Source: DAOUBP01 sp034432655
GTDB lineage: Bacteria; Chloroflexota; Anaerolineae; CG2-30-64-16
Assembly: GCA_034432655.1 (NCBI GenBank)
Contig: DAOUBP010000083.1
Span: 1 to 64,000 of the forward strand
Direction of reading: 5' to 3'
Length of the DNA: 64,000 bases
Shown here: in pieces, positions 15,214-23,305 of the stretch
How the letters are laid out: every line of letters starts with the position of its first letter
Position numbering within the stretch: the first letter of the stretch is position 1
The notes under the pieces: model-generated
Databases searched by the model: none
The model's input: the letters and a program-made list of their open reading frames with translations, nothing else
What the model was told of the DNA's origin: nothing
Made by a program: the position numbers and the translations under genes

Positions 15214-16926
15214 ATGATCCGTACCGTTCCCGCGACCACCAGTGAAGGCATCGAGCTCTACATCCGCACCTATTATTCGCTGCTGCGCTCTTCCGGCGAT
15301 ATCCGCATCCGTTCGTTGGAAGAGACGCACGAGGGCATGCGCTCCAGCCTCCACCTGTGGGCTGAATCCCCGAACTTCGACGCGTCTGCGTTTCTGTATG
15401 CTGCATTGCGATTGCCGGGCTGCATTGATCAGGCGCGGCGGGTGGTGCTGGGCCAGTCGGAGGAGGTCTTCATGCGGGGAGGCCTCCACGACGTGACGCG
15501 CTGGCAACGGGTGGATGCCCCGGCGCGGCGCAGGCGCATGCTCTTCGACGGGACGGATACCATCGCGGCGTTCGTCTCCAGCGTCTCGGACATTGACGAC
15601 CTGCTGCCCTGTCTGACCGCATACCAGATCGAGTGGAACAAACTTCATTTCCGGCTGGCCAGCACGCAGCTGGGCCACGATCTGGCGACCGGGCGGGCCC
15701 GGGCCAGCGACCATCCCCAGGCCTTGCGGGAAGCCCTGGCCATCAGCGCCGAGGACATGGAGCGCCTGTTGAACGTCTGGCGTGAAGTGTGGGATGCCAA
15801 AATCGCGGCCGTGGCAAGCCGGGAGTTGGATATCCGCGTCGCCTCCCTGGCCAAAGGGTTCAACGACTACCGCAAAGCGGTTGAAGATTGGTGGGACGAC
15901 CTGGTGCGCGCCGCGGACGACACCTATCTGGAGTTCCGGCCGATCTATTTCGTCTCCAGCAACCCCCACAGCATCACCAACCTGCTTTCGGGCCATGCCC
16001 TGCGGCTGCGAGAGGAGCTGGCAGCCTTCACCCTGGCGACCAACCCCGAAGGGCTGGCCGAGGAGTGGCAGCGGCTACAAGAGGATGCAGACATCGGCGC
16101 CCAGGCCAATTTCCTGTATTACATTCAGCGCGCCTACTTAAAAGCCGATCCTTCCCGCCGCAAAGCCTGGGCCGCAGCCGAGGCCGAAACCGGCATCCAC
16201 CGCTTCGATGAACCCCACGCGCTGGACATCAGCGCCCAGGTGATCGAGCTGCGCTCGCTGGAGCCAGCTCGCTTCGATCCCCGCCTGCAGATGTCCGGCC
16301 TGGAGGTGCTGCGGGACAGCCGCGCGCTGATCGTCAACGTGGATTACCCGCTCGGCTTCGCCGCCTACCATCTGCTCTCGCAAGTTGCCTCCGACACCGC
16401 CGAGCTGTTGGGAGTGTACATCATGGGCAAGGCCGCCACGCTCAACGGCCGGGTTGGCGACGTGATGATCCCCAACGTGGTCTATGACGAACATTCGCGC
16501 AACACCTTCCTGTTCAAGAACTGCTTCCTGGCCCAGGATGTCGCGCCTTACCTGCTGCACGGCACGGTGTTCGACAACCAGAAGGCCGTCACCGTGCGCG
16601 GCACCTTCCTGCAAAACCGCGATTTCATGAGCGTGTTCTATAAAGAGGGCTATACAGACCTGGAGATGGAGGCTGGGCCCTACCTGAGCGCCGTGTACGA
16701 GGACATCTACCCGCAGCGCTATCCGGTCAACGAGATCGTCAACCTTTTCATCAACGCGCCTTACGATATCGGCCTGCTGCACTACGCATCGGACACCCCG
16801 TACAGCCGGCGCCAGAGCCTGCTGAGCAAGAGCCTGAGCTACTTCGGCGTGGACGCCACCTACGCTTGCAGTGTCGCGATCCTGCGGCGGATCCTGAAGA
16901 CGGAAATGATGCGCTTAACAACGTAG
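15214..16926 (+). CDS. uncharacterised protein with nucleoside-phosphorylase-like C-terminal region
   Basis: 570 residues, cytoplasmic with no signal or membrane segment. The start lies about nine bases after GGGAG. The N-terminal 330 residues are largely helical and not recognised. The C-terminal region (about 360-560) resembles purine nucleoside phosphorylases: GKAATLNGRVGDVMIPNVVY looks like the phosphate/nucleoside loop, and YTDLEMEAGPYLSAVYE contains the E-M-E signature that contacts ribose in that family. This assignment is my reading of motifs, not a search result. The gene is monocistronic, with its own -10 and a perfect terminator overlapping the stop codon. Confidence 0.75.
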   Translation: MIRTVPATTSEGIELYIRTYYSLLRSSGDIRIRSLEETHEGMRSSLHLWAESPNFDASAFLYAALRLPGCIDQARRVVLGQSEEVFMRGGLHDVTRWQRVDAPARRRRMLFDGTDTIAAFVSSVSDIDDLLPCLTAYQIEWNKLHFRLASTQLGHDLATGRARASDHPQALREALAISAEDMERLLNVWREVWDAKIAAVASRELDIRVASLAKGFNDYRKAVEDWWDDLVRAADDTYLEFRPIYFVSSNPHSITNLLSGHALRLREELAAFTLATNPEGLAEEWQRLQEDADIGAQANFLYYIQRAYLKADPSRRKAWAAAEAETGIHRFDEPHALDISAQVIELRSLEPARFDPRLQMSGLEVLRDSRALIVNVDYPLGFAAYHLLSQVASDTAELLGVYIMGKAATLNGRVGDVMIPNVVYDEHSRNTFLFKNCFLAQDVAPYLLHGTVFDNQKAVTVRGTFLQNRDFMSVFYKEGYTDLEMEAGPYLSAVYEDIYPQRYPVNEIVNLFINAPYDIGLLHYASDTPYSRRQSLLSKSLSYFGVDATYACSVAILRRILKTEMMRLTT

Positions 16927-16952
16927 AGCAACTCCTGCGGAGTTGCTCTACG
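16922..16952. terminator. 14-bp perfect hairpin, GCAACTCC family
   Basis: The arms 16922-16935 and 16939-16952 are exact reverse complements with loop TGC. The left arm contains the stop codon of the preceding gene. The core resembles the hairpins at 25268-25300 and 55652-55680. It also lies just past the 3' end of the SRP RNA on the other strand, so it may serve both directions. Confidence 0.7.
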
Positions 16953-16960
16953 ATAAGTGC

Positions 16961-17231
16961 TGGTCGTGCACCCCGTTTCGTTCCTCGTCACTCGGCTTGC
17001 CCGACAGGCTTGCTCAGGCCAGGCTGCCCCGTGGCACCCGAGGGTGACTGCTTATGGCTGCTACCTTCCGGTCCTGACCAGGTTCACAGGCCCCCGCCGC
17101 ACAGGACCCAGCCCTCTACGCTCGCCTGGCAGACAGTCCCGCTGACCGCCGGCCCTCAACCGGGGAATTCGACCCCGCTATAGCGGATTGCGGGTTACAG
17201 GGCACCGCTAGCTCCCCATCTAGCACGACCA
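16961..17231 (-). ncRNA. ffs: SRP RNA, long (Alu-containing) type
   Basis: Signal recognition particle RNA of about 271 nt. On the minus strand the universal Ffh-binding hairpin is plain: CAGGACCGGAAGGTAGCAGCC (17082-17062). The 5' region carries the Alu-domain signature GCTAGCGGTGCCCTGTAACC, as in Bacillus-type scRNA. The ends pair exactly: 17231-17223 with 16969-16961. A consensus-like promoter places transcription start at about 17230, agreeing with the terminal helix. The RNA scaffolds Ffh for co-translational targeting. Confidence 0.95.
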
Positions 17232-17236
17232 GTGAA

Positions 17237-17265
17237 ATCGTACTCCAACGACGCCGTTTTGTCAA
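17237..17265 (-). promoter_or_regulatory. promoter of the SRP RNA
   Basis: On the minus strand, TTGACA (17265-17260), a 17-base spacer, then TACGAT (17242-17237). The predicted start is 6-7 bases on, at the 5' end of the RNA helix. Confidence 0.8.
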
Positions 17266-17320
17266 AGATGCTTTGCGAGATGTACGCTGTTTGAGGTGCC
17301 CCGGGCTTGTTGTCCCACCT

Positions 17321-18226
17321 CTACCTCATCCCCTCTTCCACCTGCCCGACCAGCGGCTTGAGCAGGCTGGCGAACTCCATCGGGAAGATGAATTTGGTGG
17401 CTGACCCGGCGCCCAACGCCTTCAACGCTTCCAGGTATTGCAGGCTCATGGTCTTGCTGTCCACGTGCTGCGCGGCCTCGAAGATCTTGGTCAGCGCCAG
17501 GGCATACCCTTCAGCGTTCAGGATTGCGGCCTGACGCGTGCCCTCGGCGTTCAGAATCGCCGCCTGTTTGGCGCCTTCCGCGTTCAAGATCGCCGCCTGT
17601 TTGGCACCCTCGGCCACCTTGATGGAGGCCTCGCGCTTGCCGTCCGCCTCGGTGACCATCGCCCGGCGCTCGCGCTCTGCCGCCATCTGACGGTTCATCG
17701 CTTGCTGGATCTCGCGCGGGGGCACGATCTCCCGGATCTCGACACTGGTCACTTTCACACCCCAGCGCTCGGTCACCTCGTCCAGCTTCGTGCGCAAGAT
17801 CTGGTTGATCTGCTCGCGCCTGGCCAGCACGTCGTCCAGGGGGATGTCACCGATCACTGCGCGCAGGGTGGTGGTGGCGATGCCCTGGGTCGCGCCGGCA
17901 AAGTCCCGCACCTTCAACACGCTCAGGCCAGGATCCACCACCTTCCAATAGATCAGGAAGTCAATGTCAATGGGCGCGTTGTCCTGTGTGATACAGGTCT
18001 GACTGGGGATTTCCAGGAAATCTTCCCGCAGGCTCGTCTTCTGGGCCTGATCAATGATGGGCCACAACCACACCAGGCCGGGCCCGCGTTCCCCGACGAA
18101 GCGACCCAGCCGGAACACCACCAGGCGTTCATAGTCCCTGACAACGCGCAAAGGGCGGAATATTGCCAGGAAAAACAAGAACAGCACCAGCAGCACTAAC
18201 AGCAAAACCGCAAAGACCTCAACCAT
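17321..18226 (-). CDS. SPFH/band-7 (stomatin-like) membrane protein
   Basis: 301 residues from ATG at MVEVFAVLL, with AAGGAGG six bases upstream. One N-terminal membrane segment (FAVLLLVLLVLFLFFLAIF) is followed by the band-7 domain (RVVRDYERLVVFRLGRFVG to about residue 190; EIREIVPPREIQQAMNRQM is typical). A coiled coil then follows that includes near-perfect 11-residue repeats EGAKQAAILNA. The family forms oligomeric scaffolds in membrane microdomains. It is paired with the NfeD-like gene 25 bases upstream, the usual stomatin/NfeD arrangement. Confidence 0.95.
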   Translation of the reverse strand: MVEVFAVLLLVLLVLFLFFLAIFRPLRVVRDYERLVVFRLGRFVGERGPGLVWLWPIIDQAQKTSLREDFLEIPSQTCITQDNAPIDIDFLIYWKVVDPGLSVLKVRDFAGATQGIATTTLRAVIGDIPLDDVLARREQINQILRTKLDEVTERWGVKVTSVEIREIVPPREIQQAMNRQMAAERERRAMVTEADGKREASIKVAEGAKQAAILNAEGAKQAAILNAEGTRQAAILNAEGYALALTKIFEAAQHVDSKTMSLQYLEALKALGAGSATKFIFPMEFASLLKPLVGQVEEGMR

Positions 18227-18251
18227 TTGGGACCTCCTTCTTGAAGATGAC

Positions 18252-19010
18252 TCAAGACTGTTCCGGCTCCTCGGCCGGAACAACCTGCAAGCGCAAACCC
18301 TGGACGGCCACCACCCGCACTGTGGTGCCCACCGGCAGCACAGCGCCGGTCGCGCTCGCTGCGGACCATTCCTCGCCTTCCAGGTGGACAATGCCCTCGG
18401 GCGCCAAAGGGGATTTGACGGTGCCGACCTTGCCGATCAAGGTGCTCTGCCCCATGGCCACCGGCCGAAACTGCGCCTTCACCGCGGCCGACACAGCGAG
18501 CAAGAAGAACGCTGCGACCCCGCCCGTGGCACCCACGATCACCCACGGATTCAATTGGGCGACCGGCGCGGCGGTCGTCGGCACCTCTACCCAGAAGGGC
18601 GTGAAGATCAGCAGCGAGCCCAACGCAAACGCGATCACCGCGCCGATGCTGAGGCCGAAACCCGTCACCTTGATATCGGCCAGAAACATCACGATGCCGG
18701 CCGCGATCAATGCGATCCCGATCCAGTTGGTGGGCAACTGCAGCAACCCGTAAAGCGAGAGAAGCAGGCAGATCACCCCGGCCACCCCGGGAAAGACAGA
18801 ACCCGCGGTGACAACCTCCGCTACCAGGCCCAGCAGGCCCATCACCAGCAGCAGATATGCGACATTGGGGTTCGCCAGGAAGGACAGAAAGCGATCCAGC
18901 GCAGCGATCGGTTCCTGGGCCAGGCCGCTGGCATAGACGGGGCGAGCGCCCCACAGCCCCAGGCCCAACAGCAAGGCCCAGCCCAGGTGCGCAAGATGAT
19001 GACGGATCAT
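18252..19010 (-). CDS. NfeD-family membrane protein
   Basis: 252 residues. A signal-like N-terminus is followed by about five membrane helices (YLLLVMGLLGLVAEVVTAG, FPGVAGVICLLLSLYGLL, and others). A C-terminal OB-fold domain is typical of NfeD: LIGKVGTVKSPLAPEG, VHLEGEEWSAAS and VRVVAVQGLRLQVVP. The ClpP-like serine protease domain of long NfeD proteins is absent apart from a short leader. The ATG follows GGAGGGCGT. The SPFH partner is directly downstream, and the two are presumed to form a membrane complex. Residue order and the SPFH neighbour make the assignment firm. Confidence 0.93.
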   Translation of the reverse strand: MIRHHLAHLGWALLLGLGLWGARPVYASGLAQEPIAALDRFLSFLANPNVAYLLLVMGLLGLVAEVVTAGSVFPGVAGVICLLLSLYGLLQLPTNWIGIALIAAGIVMFLADIKVTGFGLSIGAVIAFALGSLLIFTPFWVEVPTTAAPVAQLNPWVIVGATGGVAAFFLLAVSAAVKAQFRPVAMGQSTLIGKVGTVKSPLAPEGIVHLEGEEWSAASATGAVLPVGTTVRVVAVQGLRLQVVPAEEPEQS

Positions 19011-19103
19011 ACGCCCTCCAATTTCTCGTTGGCTGACAGTGCACCATCAGTATACACGCAAACGCGTTTTTCTGCTTGTCGGCTGGCTGATGCGTGCCTG
19101 ACA

Positions 19104-19158
19104 ACAAAACCAAAGGCCGCGGCCGGCGCCCCATGCAGAGCGCTCTTGCCGCGGCCTT
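19104..19158 (-). terminator. terminator after tRNA-Ser(GGA)
   Basis: On the minus strand AAGGCCGCGGC (19158-19148) and GCCGCGGCCTT (19123-19113) pair perfectly, and the sequence continues TGGTTTTGTTGT. Confidence 0.75.
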
Positions 19159-19171
19159 GCCACGAGTACGG

Positions 19172-19261
19172 TGGCGGAGAGGGAGGGATTTGAACCCTCG
19201 ATCCCTTGCGGGATACACGATTTCCAATCGTGCGCACTAGGCCAGACTATGCGACCTCTCC
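19172..19261 (-). tRNA. tRNA-Ser, anticodon GGA
   Basis: 90 nt including encoded CCA. The acceptor stem GGAGAGG pairs with CCTCTCC, with discriminator G. A long variable arm (ATCCCGCAAGGGAT) marks a class II tRNA, and the T loop reads GGTTCAAATCC. The anticodon loop TTGGAAA gives anticodon GGA, which reads UCC and UCU. Confidence 0.97.
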
Positions 19262-19274
19262 AGAATGCAGGGAT

Positions 19275-19303
19275 ATTATAGCGCGGAAGATCGCTTTCCC
19301 CAA
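19275..19303 (-). promoter_or_regulatory. promoter of tRNA-Ser(GGA)
   Basis: On the minus strand, TTGGGG (19303-19298), a 17-base spacer, then TATAAT (19280-19275), 14 bases before the mature 5' end. Confidence 0.75.
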
Positions 19304-19402
19304 ATCAGTATGACCCGAATCATAGCCGATCAACGTGCTACTGGCGTACAATGGAGCCACGCATCTCATGGTACCGCTACGATGGCTGCGATCGTTGCCA
19401 AC

Positions 19403-19436
19403 AAAAAAAACCCCTCCAAAGCACAAGTGAGGGGTT
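19403..19436 (-). terminator. terminator after tRNA-Ser(CGA)
   Basis: On the minus strand AACCCCTC and GAGGGGTT pair around a 12-base loop and are followed by six T residues. It is a strong intrinsic terminator 15 bases past the tRNA 3' end. Confidence 0.88.
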
Positions 19437-19450
19437 CTTTCTTACAAGGA

Positions 19451-19539
19451 TGGCGGAGAGGGTGGGATTCGAACCCACGATCCCTTTCGGGATACGCGTT
19501 TTCGAGACGCGCGCACTAGGCCAACTATGCGACCTCTCC
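19451..19539 (-). tRNA. tRNA-Ser, anticodon CGA
   Basis: 89 nt including CCA. The acceptor stem is the same as in the neighbouring serine tRNA (GGAGAGG/CCTCTCC, discriminator G). It has a long variable arm ATCCCGAAAGGGAT and T-loop GGTTCGAATCC. The anticodon loop CTCGAAA gives anticodon CGA, which reads UCG. Confidence 0.97.
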
Positions 19540-19550
19540 TTGACGATCTG

Positions 19551-19579
19551 AGTATAGCACAGAACAGAAACGCGGGCAA
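19551..19579 (-). promoter_or_regulatory. promoter of tRNA-Ser(CGA)
   Basis: On the minus strand, TTGCCC (19579-19574), 17-base spacer, TATACT (19556-19551), 11 bases before the mature 5' end. Confidence 0.75.
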
Positions 19580-19583
19580 GAAC

Positions 19584-19628
19584 CACGCAGTACGCAATAC
19601 GCAGTACGCAATACGCAGTACACGCAAC
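19584..19628. repeat. TACGCAA/TACGCAG heptamer array
   Basis: CACGCAG, TACGCAA, TACGCAG, TACGCAA and TACGCAG run in perfect register, then TACACGCAAC. The array lies between the tRNA promoter and the ribosome site of the carboxyltransferase gene. Confidence 0.85.
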
Positions 19629-19641
19629 AAGGGACACACGC

Positions 19642-21189
19642 ATGGGCAAGGACAAACTTGAGGAATTGCGCCAGATGCGGGCCAAGGCCAAACTCGGCGG
19701 CGGGCAGGCCCGGATTGACGAACAACACGCCAAAGGCAAACTGACGGCCCGGGAACGCCTGGACTTGCTCCTGGACCGGGGGACTTTCCAGGAATTGGGC
19801 CGCCTGGCCACCCACAACATGAGCGATTTCGGCATGGCCGACAAACGCTTCCCCGGCGACGGCGTGGTCACCGGTTTCGGCAAGATCAACGGCCGGCGGG
19901 TGGCAGTCTATGCCCAGGATTTCACCATATTGGGCGGCTCCTTCTCCGAGGTGCAATCGCACAAGGTGTGCAAGATCATGGAGCTGGCCATGGAAAGCGG
20001 CATCCCGGTGATCGGGCTGCTGGATTCCGGCGGCGCGCGCATCCAGGAAGGGGTGCGTTCACTGGCCGCGTATGGCGAGCTGTTCGTGCGCAACGTGATG
20101 GCTTCCGGCGTGGTGCCGCAGATCTCCGTCCAGATGGGGCCGTGCGCCGGGGGTGCCGTCTACTCGCCGGCCCTGACCGACTTCATCATCATGGTGCGGC
20201 GCACCAGCTTCATGTTTATCACCGGCCCAGACGTGATCCAGGCTGTGACAGGCGAAAAGGTGGATTTCGACACCCTGGGCGGCGCGGTGGCGCACAATGT
20301 CCGCAGCGGAGTCGCCCATTTCGCGGCCGACGACGAAGCGGCCGCCCTGCGCCTGGTGAAAGAGATCCTCAGCTATCTCCCCCAGAACAACAGCGAGGAT
20401 CCCCCGCGGGTCACCCCATACGATGACCCCGGCCGCCGCGACGAGATATTGGATCACCTGGTGCCCGAGGACAGCAGCGAACCGTACGACATGCGCCAGG
20501 TGATCAGCAGCGTCTTCGATCGCGGCAGCTTCCTGGAGGTACAGGCGCATTACGCGATGAACGCGCTGGTAGGCCTGGCCCGCCTGGACGGCTATCCGGT
20601 GGGCGTGGTGGCCAACCAGCCCATGTACCTGGCGGGGGTGCTCGACATTGACTCCAGCGACAAGATCGCCCGCTTCGTGCGCTTCTGCGACGCGTTCAAC
20701 CTGCCCATCATCACTTTCGTGGACTGCCCGGGCTACATGCCGGGCGTGGCCCAGGAACACGGCGGCATCATCCGCCACGGCGCCAAAGTGATCTACGCGT
20801 ATTGCGAAGCCACCGTGCCCAAGATCAGCGTGGTGGTCCGCAAGGCGATGGGCGGCGCCTACATTGCGATGAGCAGCAAGCAGATGCGTACCGACCTGGC
20901 CTATGCCTGGCCCACGGCCGAGATCGCTGTAATGGGGCCGGAAGGCGCGGTGAACATCCTCTATCGCGAACAACTCAAAAAAGCGCCCAACCCGGAAGAA
21001 CTGCGCCGGAAGCTGCTGCAGGAGTATATCGAACGGTTCCACAATCCGTATTCGGCAGCCGACATGGGCCAGATTGATGAGGTGATCGAGCCCAGCTACA
21101 CCCGGCTGCGCCTGATCAACGCGCTGGAGATCCTGCGCTCGAAAGTGGCCAGCAACCCGCCGAAGAAGCACGGTTTGATGCCGGTGTGA
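19642..21189 (+). CDS. mmdA: methylmalonyl-CoA decarboxylase / acyl-CoA carboxylase carboxyltransferase subunit
   Basis: 515 residues with two crotonase-fold carboxyltransferase domains. N-domain motifs include GKLTARERLDLLLD, DSGGARIQEGV and GPCAGGAVYSPALTDF. C-domain motifs include FVDCPGYMPGVAQEHGGIIRHG and KAMGGAYIAMSSKQ. The enzyme moves CO2 between an acyl-CoA (methylmalonyl- or propionyl-CoA) and biotin. The next three genes encode a gamma-type membrane subunit, a biotin carrier and a Na+-pumping beta subunit. The set therefore acts as a decarboxylase Na+ pump rather than a plain carboxylase; no biotin carboxylase gene is nearby. Confidence 0.95.
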   Translation: MGKDKLEELRQMRAKAKLGGGQARIDEQHAKGKLTARERLDLLLDRGTFQELGRLATHNMSDFGMADKRFPGDGVVTGFGKINGRRVAVYAQDFTILGGSFSEVQSHKVCKIMELAMESGIPVIGLLDSGGARIQEGVRSLAAYGELFVRNVMASGVVPQISVQMGPCAGGAVYSPALTDFIIMVRRTSFMFITGPDVIQAVTGEKVDFDTLGGAVAHNVRSGVAHFAADDEAAALRLVKEILSYLPQNNSEDPPRVTPYDDPGRRDEILDHLVPEDSSEPYDMRQVISSVFDRGSFLEVQAHYAMNALVGLARLDGYPVGVVANQPMYLAGVLDIDSSDKIARFVRFCDAFNLPIITFVDCPGYMPGVAQEHGGIIRHGAKVIYAYCEATVPKISVVVRKAMGGAYIAMSSKQMRTDLAYAWPTAEIAVMGPEGAVNILYREQLKKAPNPEELRRKLLQEYIERFHNPYSAADMGQIDEVIEPSYTRLRLINALEILRSKVASNPPKKHGLMPV

Positions 21190-21217
21190 AGTGGTGGCCG
21201 GAAGGTGGAAGCTGGAT

Positions 21218-21634
21218 ATGGGACAAAACACTCTTGATCTGCTGGGCCAGGGGCTGATCATCACCGTGATCGGGATGAGCCTCGTCTTCGGGGCGCTGGC
21301 GTTGCTGTGGGGGATCATGCGGCTCCTGTCCCTCGTCTTCCGCGAGCAGGAAGAGGCCGTGACGCCAACGGGCCCGGAAGCGCCGACGGCCGCGGCCGGC
21401 CTCGACCAGGAGGCCGAGCTGCTGACCGCGGAGCGCGCGCAAGTGGCCGCGATCGTGGCCGGCGCGCTGCTGTCCAACGCGTTGCCGTTGCTGTTCGAGC
21501 CGCCGCCGGGGCCAACCTTCGAACACGGACGCTCGGCACCTTCCTGGGTGGTGGGCAACCGATCCCATGCCCTGCAACGCTGGCAGCCGCCACGCCGGCC
21601 CGAAAGCTACTCCGTCCCGCATAATGAGTATTGA
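21218..21634 (+). CDS. OadG-like gamma/delta subunit of a Na+-pumping decarboxylase
   Basis: 138 residues from ATG at MGQNTLDLLGQG. The family architecture is one N-terminal membrane helix (LIITVIGMSLVFGALALLWGIM) followed by a Glu- and Pro-rich linker and a short C-terminal tail (HALQRWQPPRRPESYS) that resembles the assembly segment of OadG/MmdD. A GTG at 21191 would add nine residues but has no better ribosome site. The gene lies between the carboxyltransferase and biotin-carrier genes, where this subunit is expected. It anchors the soluble subunits to the beta subunit. Confidence 0.82.
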   Translation: MGQNTLDLLGQGLIITVIGMSLVFGALALLWGIMRLLSLVFREQEEAVTPTGPEAPTAAAGLDQEAELLTAERAQVAAIVAGALLSNALPLLFEPPPGPTFEHGRSAPSWVVGNRSHALQRWQPPRRPESYSVPHNEY

Positions 21635-21659
21635 CCATCCTACACAGCGAGGTGATCCG

Positions 21660-22118
21660 GTGCCAAGTTTTGATGTCACTATCCGCGGGAAGACCTATCA
21701 CGTAGAGGTGCCGAACCCGGCTGCCTCACCCTTGGAAGTGATCGTGGACGGCCAGGCCTTTCAGGTGACGGTCGCGGGCTCTATCCCAGCAGCGCCGCCC
21801 GTGAAGCTAGCCGAGGCTCCGCCGCCCGCGCCCCAGCCGACACCGCTGCCCCCGCTGCCCAACATCCCCATCACCAGGCCGGTGATGCCGGCCGGTGCCA
21901 ACGGCGGGCTGGAGATCACATCGCCCATGCCGGGCACCATCCTGTCGGTGGAGGTCAAAGCCGGCCAGGCAGTGGCAGCGGGCCAGGTCGTGTGCGTGCT
22001 GGAAGCCATGAAAATGAAGAACCCCATCCGGGCCACGGTGGCGGGCACCGTGGCCGAAGTACTGGTGCAACCGGGGCAAACTGTAGCTTACGGCGACTTG
22101 CTGGTGAAACTGGCGTAG
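21660..22118 (+). CDS. mmdC: biotin carboxyl carrier protein of the decarboxylase
   Basis: 152 residues from GTG at MPSFDVTIRGKTYHVEV, with AGGTGA five bases upstream. An ATG at 21624 is in frame but lacks a ribosome site and overlaps the preceding gene. The protein has an N-terminal region, a Pro-rich hinge (APPVKLAEAPPPAPQPTPLP) and a biotinyl domain with the biotinylated Lys in LEAMKMKNP. It carries CO2 from the carboxyltransferase to the membrane decarboxylase. Position and spacing show co-transcription with its partners. Confidence 0.94.
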   Translation: MPSFDVTIRGKTYHVEVPNPAASPLEVIVDGQAFQVTVAGSIPAAPPVKLAEAPPPAPQPTPLPPLPNIPITRPVMPAGANGGLEITSPMPGTILSVEVKAGQAVAAGQVVCVLEAMKMKNPIRATVAGTVAEVLVQPGQTVAYGDLLVKLA

Positions 22119-22127
22119 GGGGCCGCC

Positions 22128-23282
22128 ATGCAAATCGGCTGGGACAACCTGCTCTCGATCATCGCGGCGATCACCCAGTTGACCTGGGCCAACGTGCTCA
22201 TGATCGCTGTCGGCGGCTTGCTGATCTACCTGGCGATCACAAAAGAGTACGAACCGGTGCTGCTGATCCCCATCGGGGTCGGTGCGATCCTGGCCAACAT
22301 CCCAGGCGCAGGGATGGGCCTTGACCTGCGAGCTATCATGGCGGGCGAACAGGCCTCAGGGGTCTTCTATGCTCTTTACAAGGCGGGGATCGAAACCGAG
22401 CTGTTTCCCCTGCTGCTCTTCATCGGCATCGGTGCCATGACCGATTTCGGACCGTTGCTGTCCAACCCGCGCATGGTGCTGGTCGGCGCAGCCGGCCAGT
22501 TCGGCATCTTCGGCGTGCTGCTGTTGGCGCTGGCCAGCGGCCAGTTCACGTTGAACGAGGCGGCCTCCATCGGCATCATCGGGGCCATTGACGGCCCCAC
22601 CAGCATCTTTGTCGCCACCAAGCTGGCGCCGCACCTCCTGGCCCCCATCGCGGTTGCGGCCTACACCTATATGAGCCTGGTGCCTATCATCCAGCCGCCG
22701 GTGATGCGCCTGCTGACCACCAAAGCCGAACGCCGCATTCACATGCCCTATGTCGAACGCCCGGTCTCCCGGCGGACGCGCATCCTCTTTCCGGTCATCG
22801 TCACCCTGCTGACAGGCTTCCTGGCGCCCCAGGCCAGCCCCCTCATCGGTACCCTGATGTTCGGCAACCTGATGCGCGAATCCGGGGTGGTGGACCGGCT
22901 GGTGAAGACCGCCGGCAACGAGCTGGCCAACATCACGACTATCTTCCTGGGCATCACCATCGGCGCGACCATGGTCGGCGAGTCCTTCGCCAACTTACAG
23001 ACGTTGATCATCCTGGTGCTGGGCGTCCTGGCTTTCGCCCTGGACACGGCCGCCGGAGTGCTGTTCGGCAAGCTGCTGAACTTGCTGACCCGAGGCCGTT
23101 TCAACCCGTTGATCGGCGCGGCCGGCATCAGCGCTTTCCCTATGGCCGCACGCGTGGTCAACCGCGTCGGGCTGGAGGAGGATTACGGCAACTTCCTGCT
23201 GATGCACGCGATGGGGGCCAACACCGCCGGCCAGGTGGCCTCGGTGCTGGCCGGCGGGATCGTGCTGGCGCTCATGCTGTAG
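22128..23282 (+). CDS. Na+-translocating decarboxylase beta subunit
   Basis: 384 residues (OadB/MmdB/GcdB family), with about ten membrane helices. Family-diagnostic segments are FLGIGAMTDF-like FIGIGAMTDFGPLLSNP, IGIIGAIDGPTSIFVATKLA with the conserved Asp of the Na+ pathway, and MHAMGANTAGQVASVLAGG at the C-terminus. It decarboxylates carboxybiotin and exports Na+. The ATG follows AGGGGGCCGCC, and the gene starts nine bases after the biotin carrier. It is the last gene of the operon. Confidence 0.96.
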   Translation: MQIGWDNLLSIIAAITQLTWANVLMIAVGGLLIYLAITKEYEPVLLIPIGVGAILANIPGAGMGLDLRAIMAGEQASGVFYALYKAGIETELFPLLLFIGIGAMTDFGPLLSNPRMVLVGAAGQFGIFGVLLLALASGQFTLNEAASIGIIGAIDGPTSIFVATKLAPHLLAPIAVAAYTYMSLVPIIQPPVMRLLTTKAERRIHMPYVERPVSRRTRILFPVIVTLLTGFLAPQASPLIGTLMFGNLMRESGVVDRLVKTAGNELANITTIFLGITIGATMVGESFANLQTLIILVLGVLAFALDTAAGVLFGKLLNLLTRGRFNPLIGAAGISAFPMAARVVNRVGLEEDYGNFLLMHAMGANTAGQVASVLAGGIVLALML

Positions 23283-23305
23283 AGGGCTGCAGCGTGCGCC
23301 TCAAT

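Noticed and set aside
19172..19539. Tandem serine tRNAs as an integration site
   Set aside because: Both tRNAs are complete with their own promoters and terminators, and no integrase or duplicated tRNA 3' end is present nearby.
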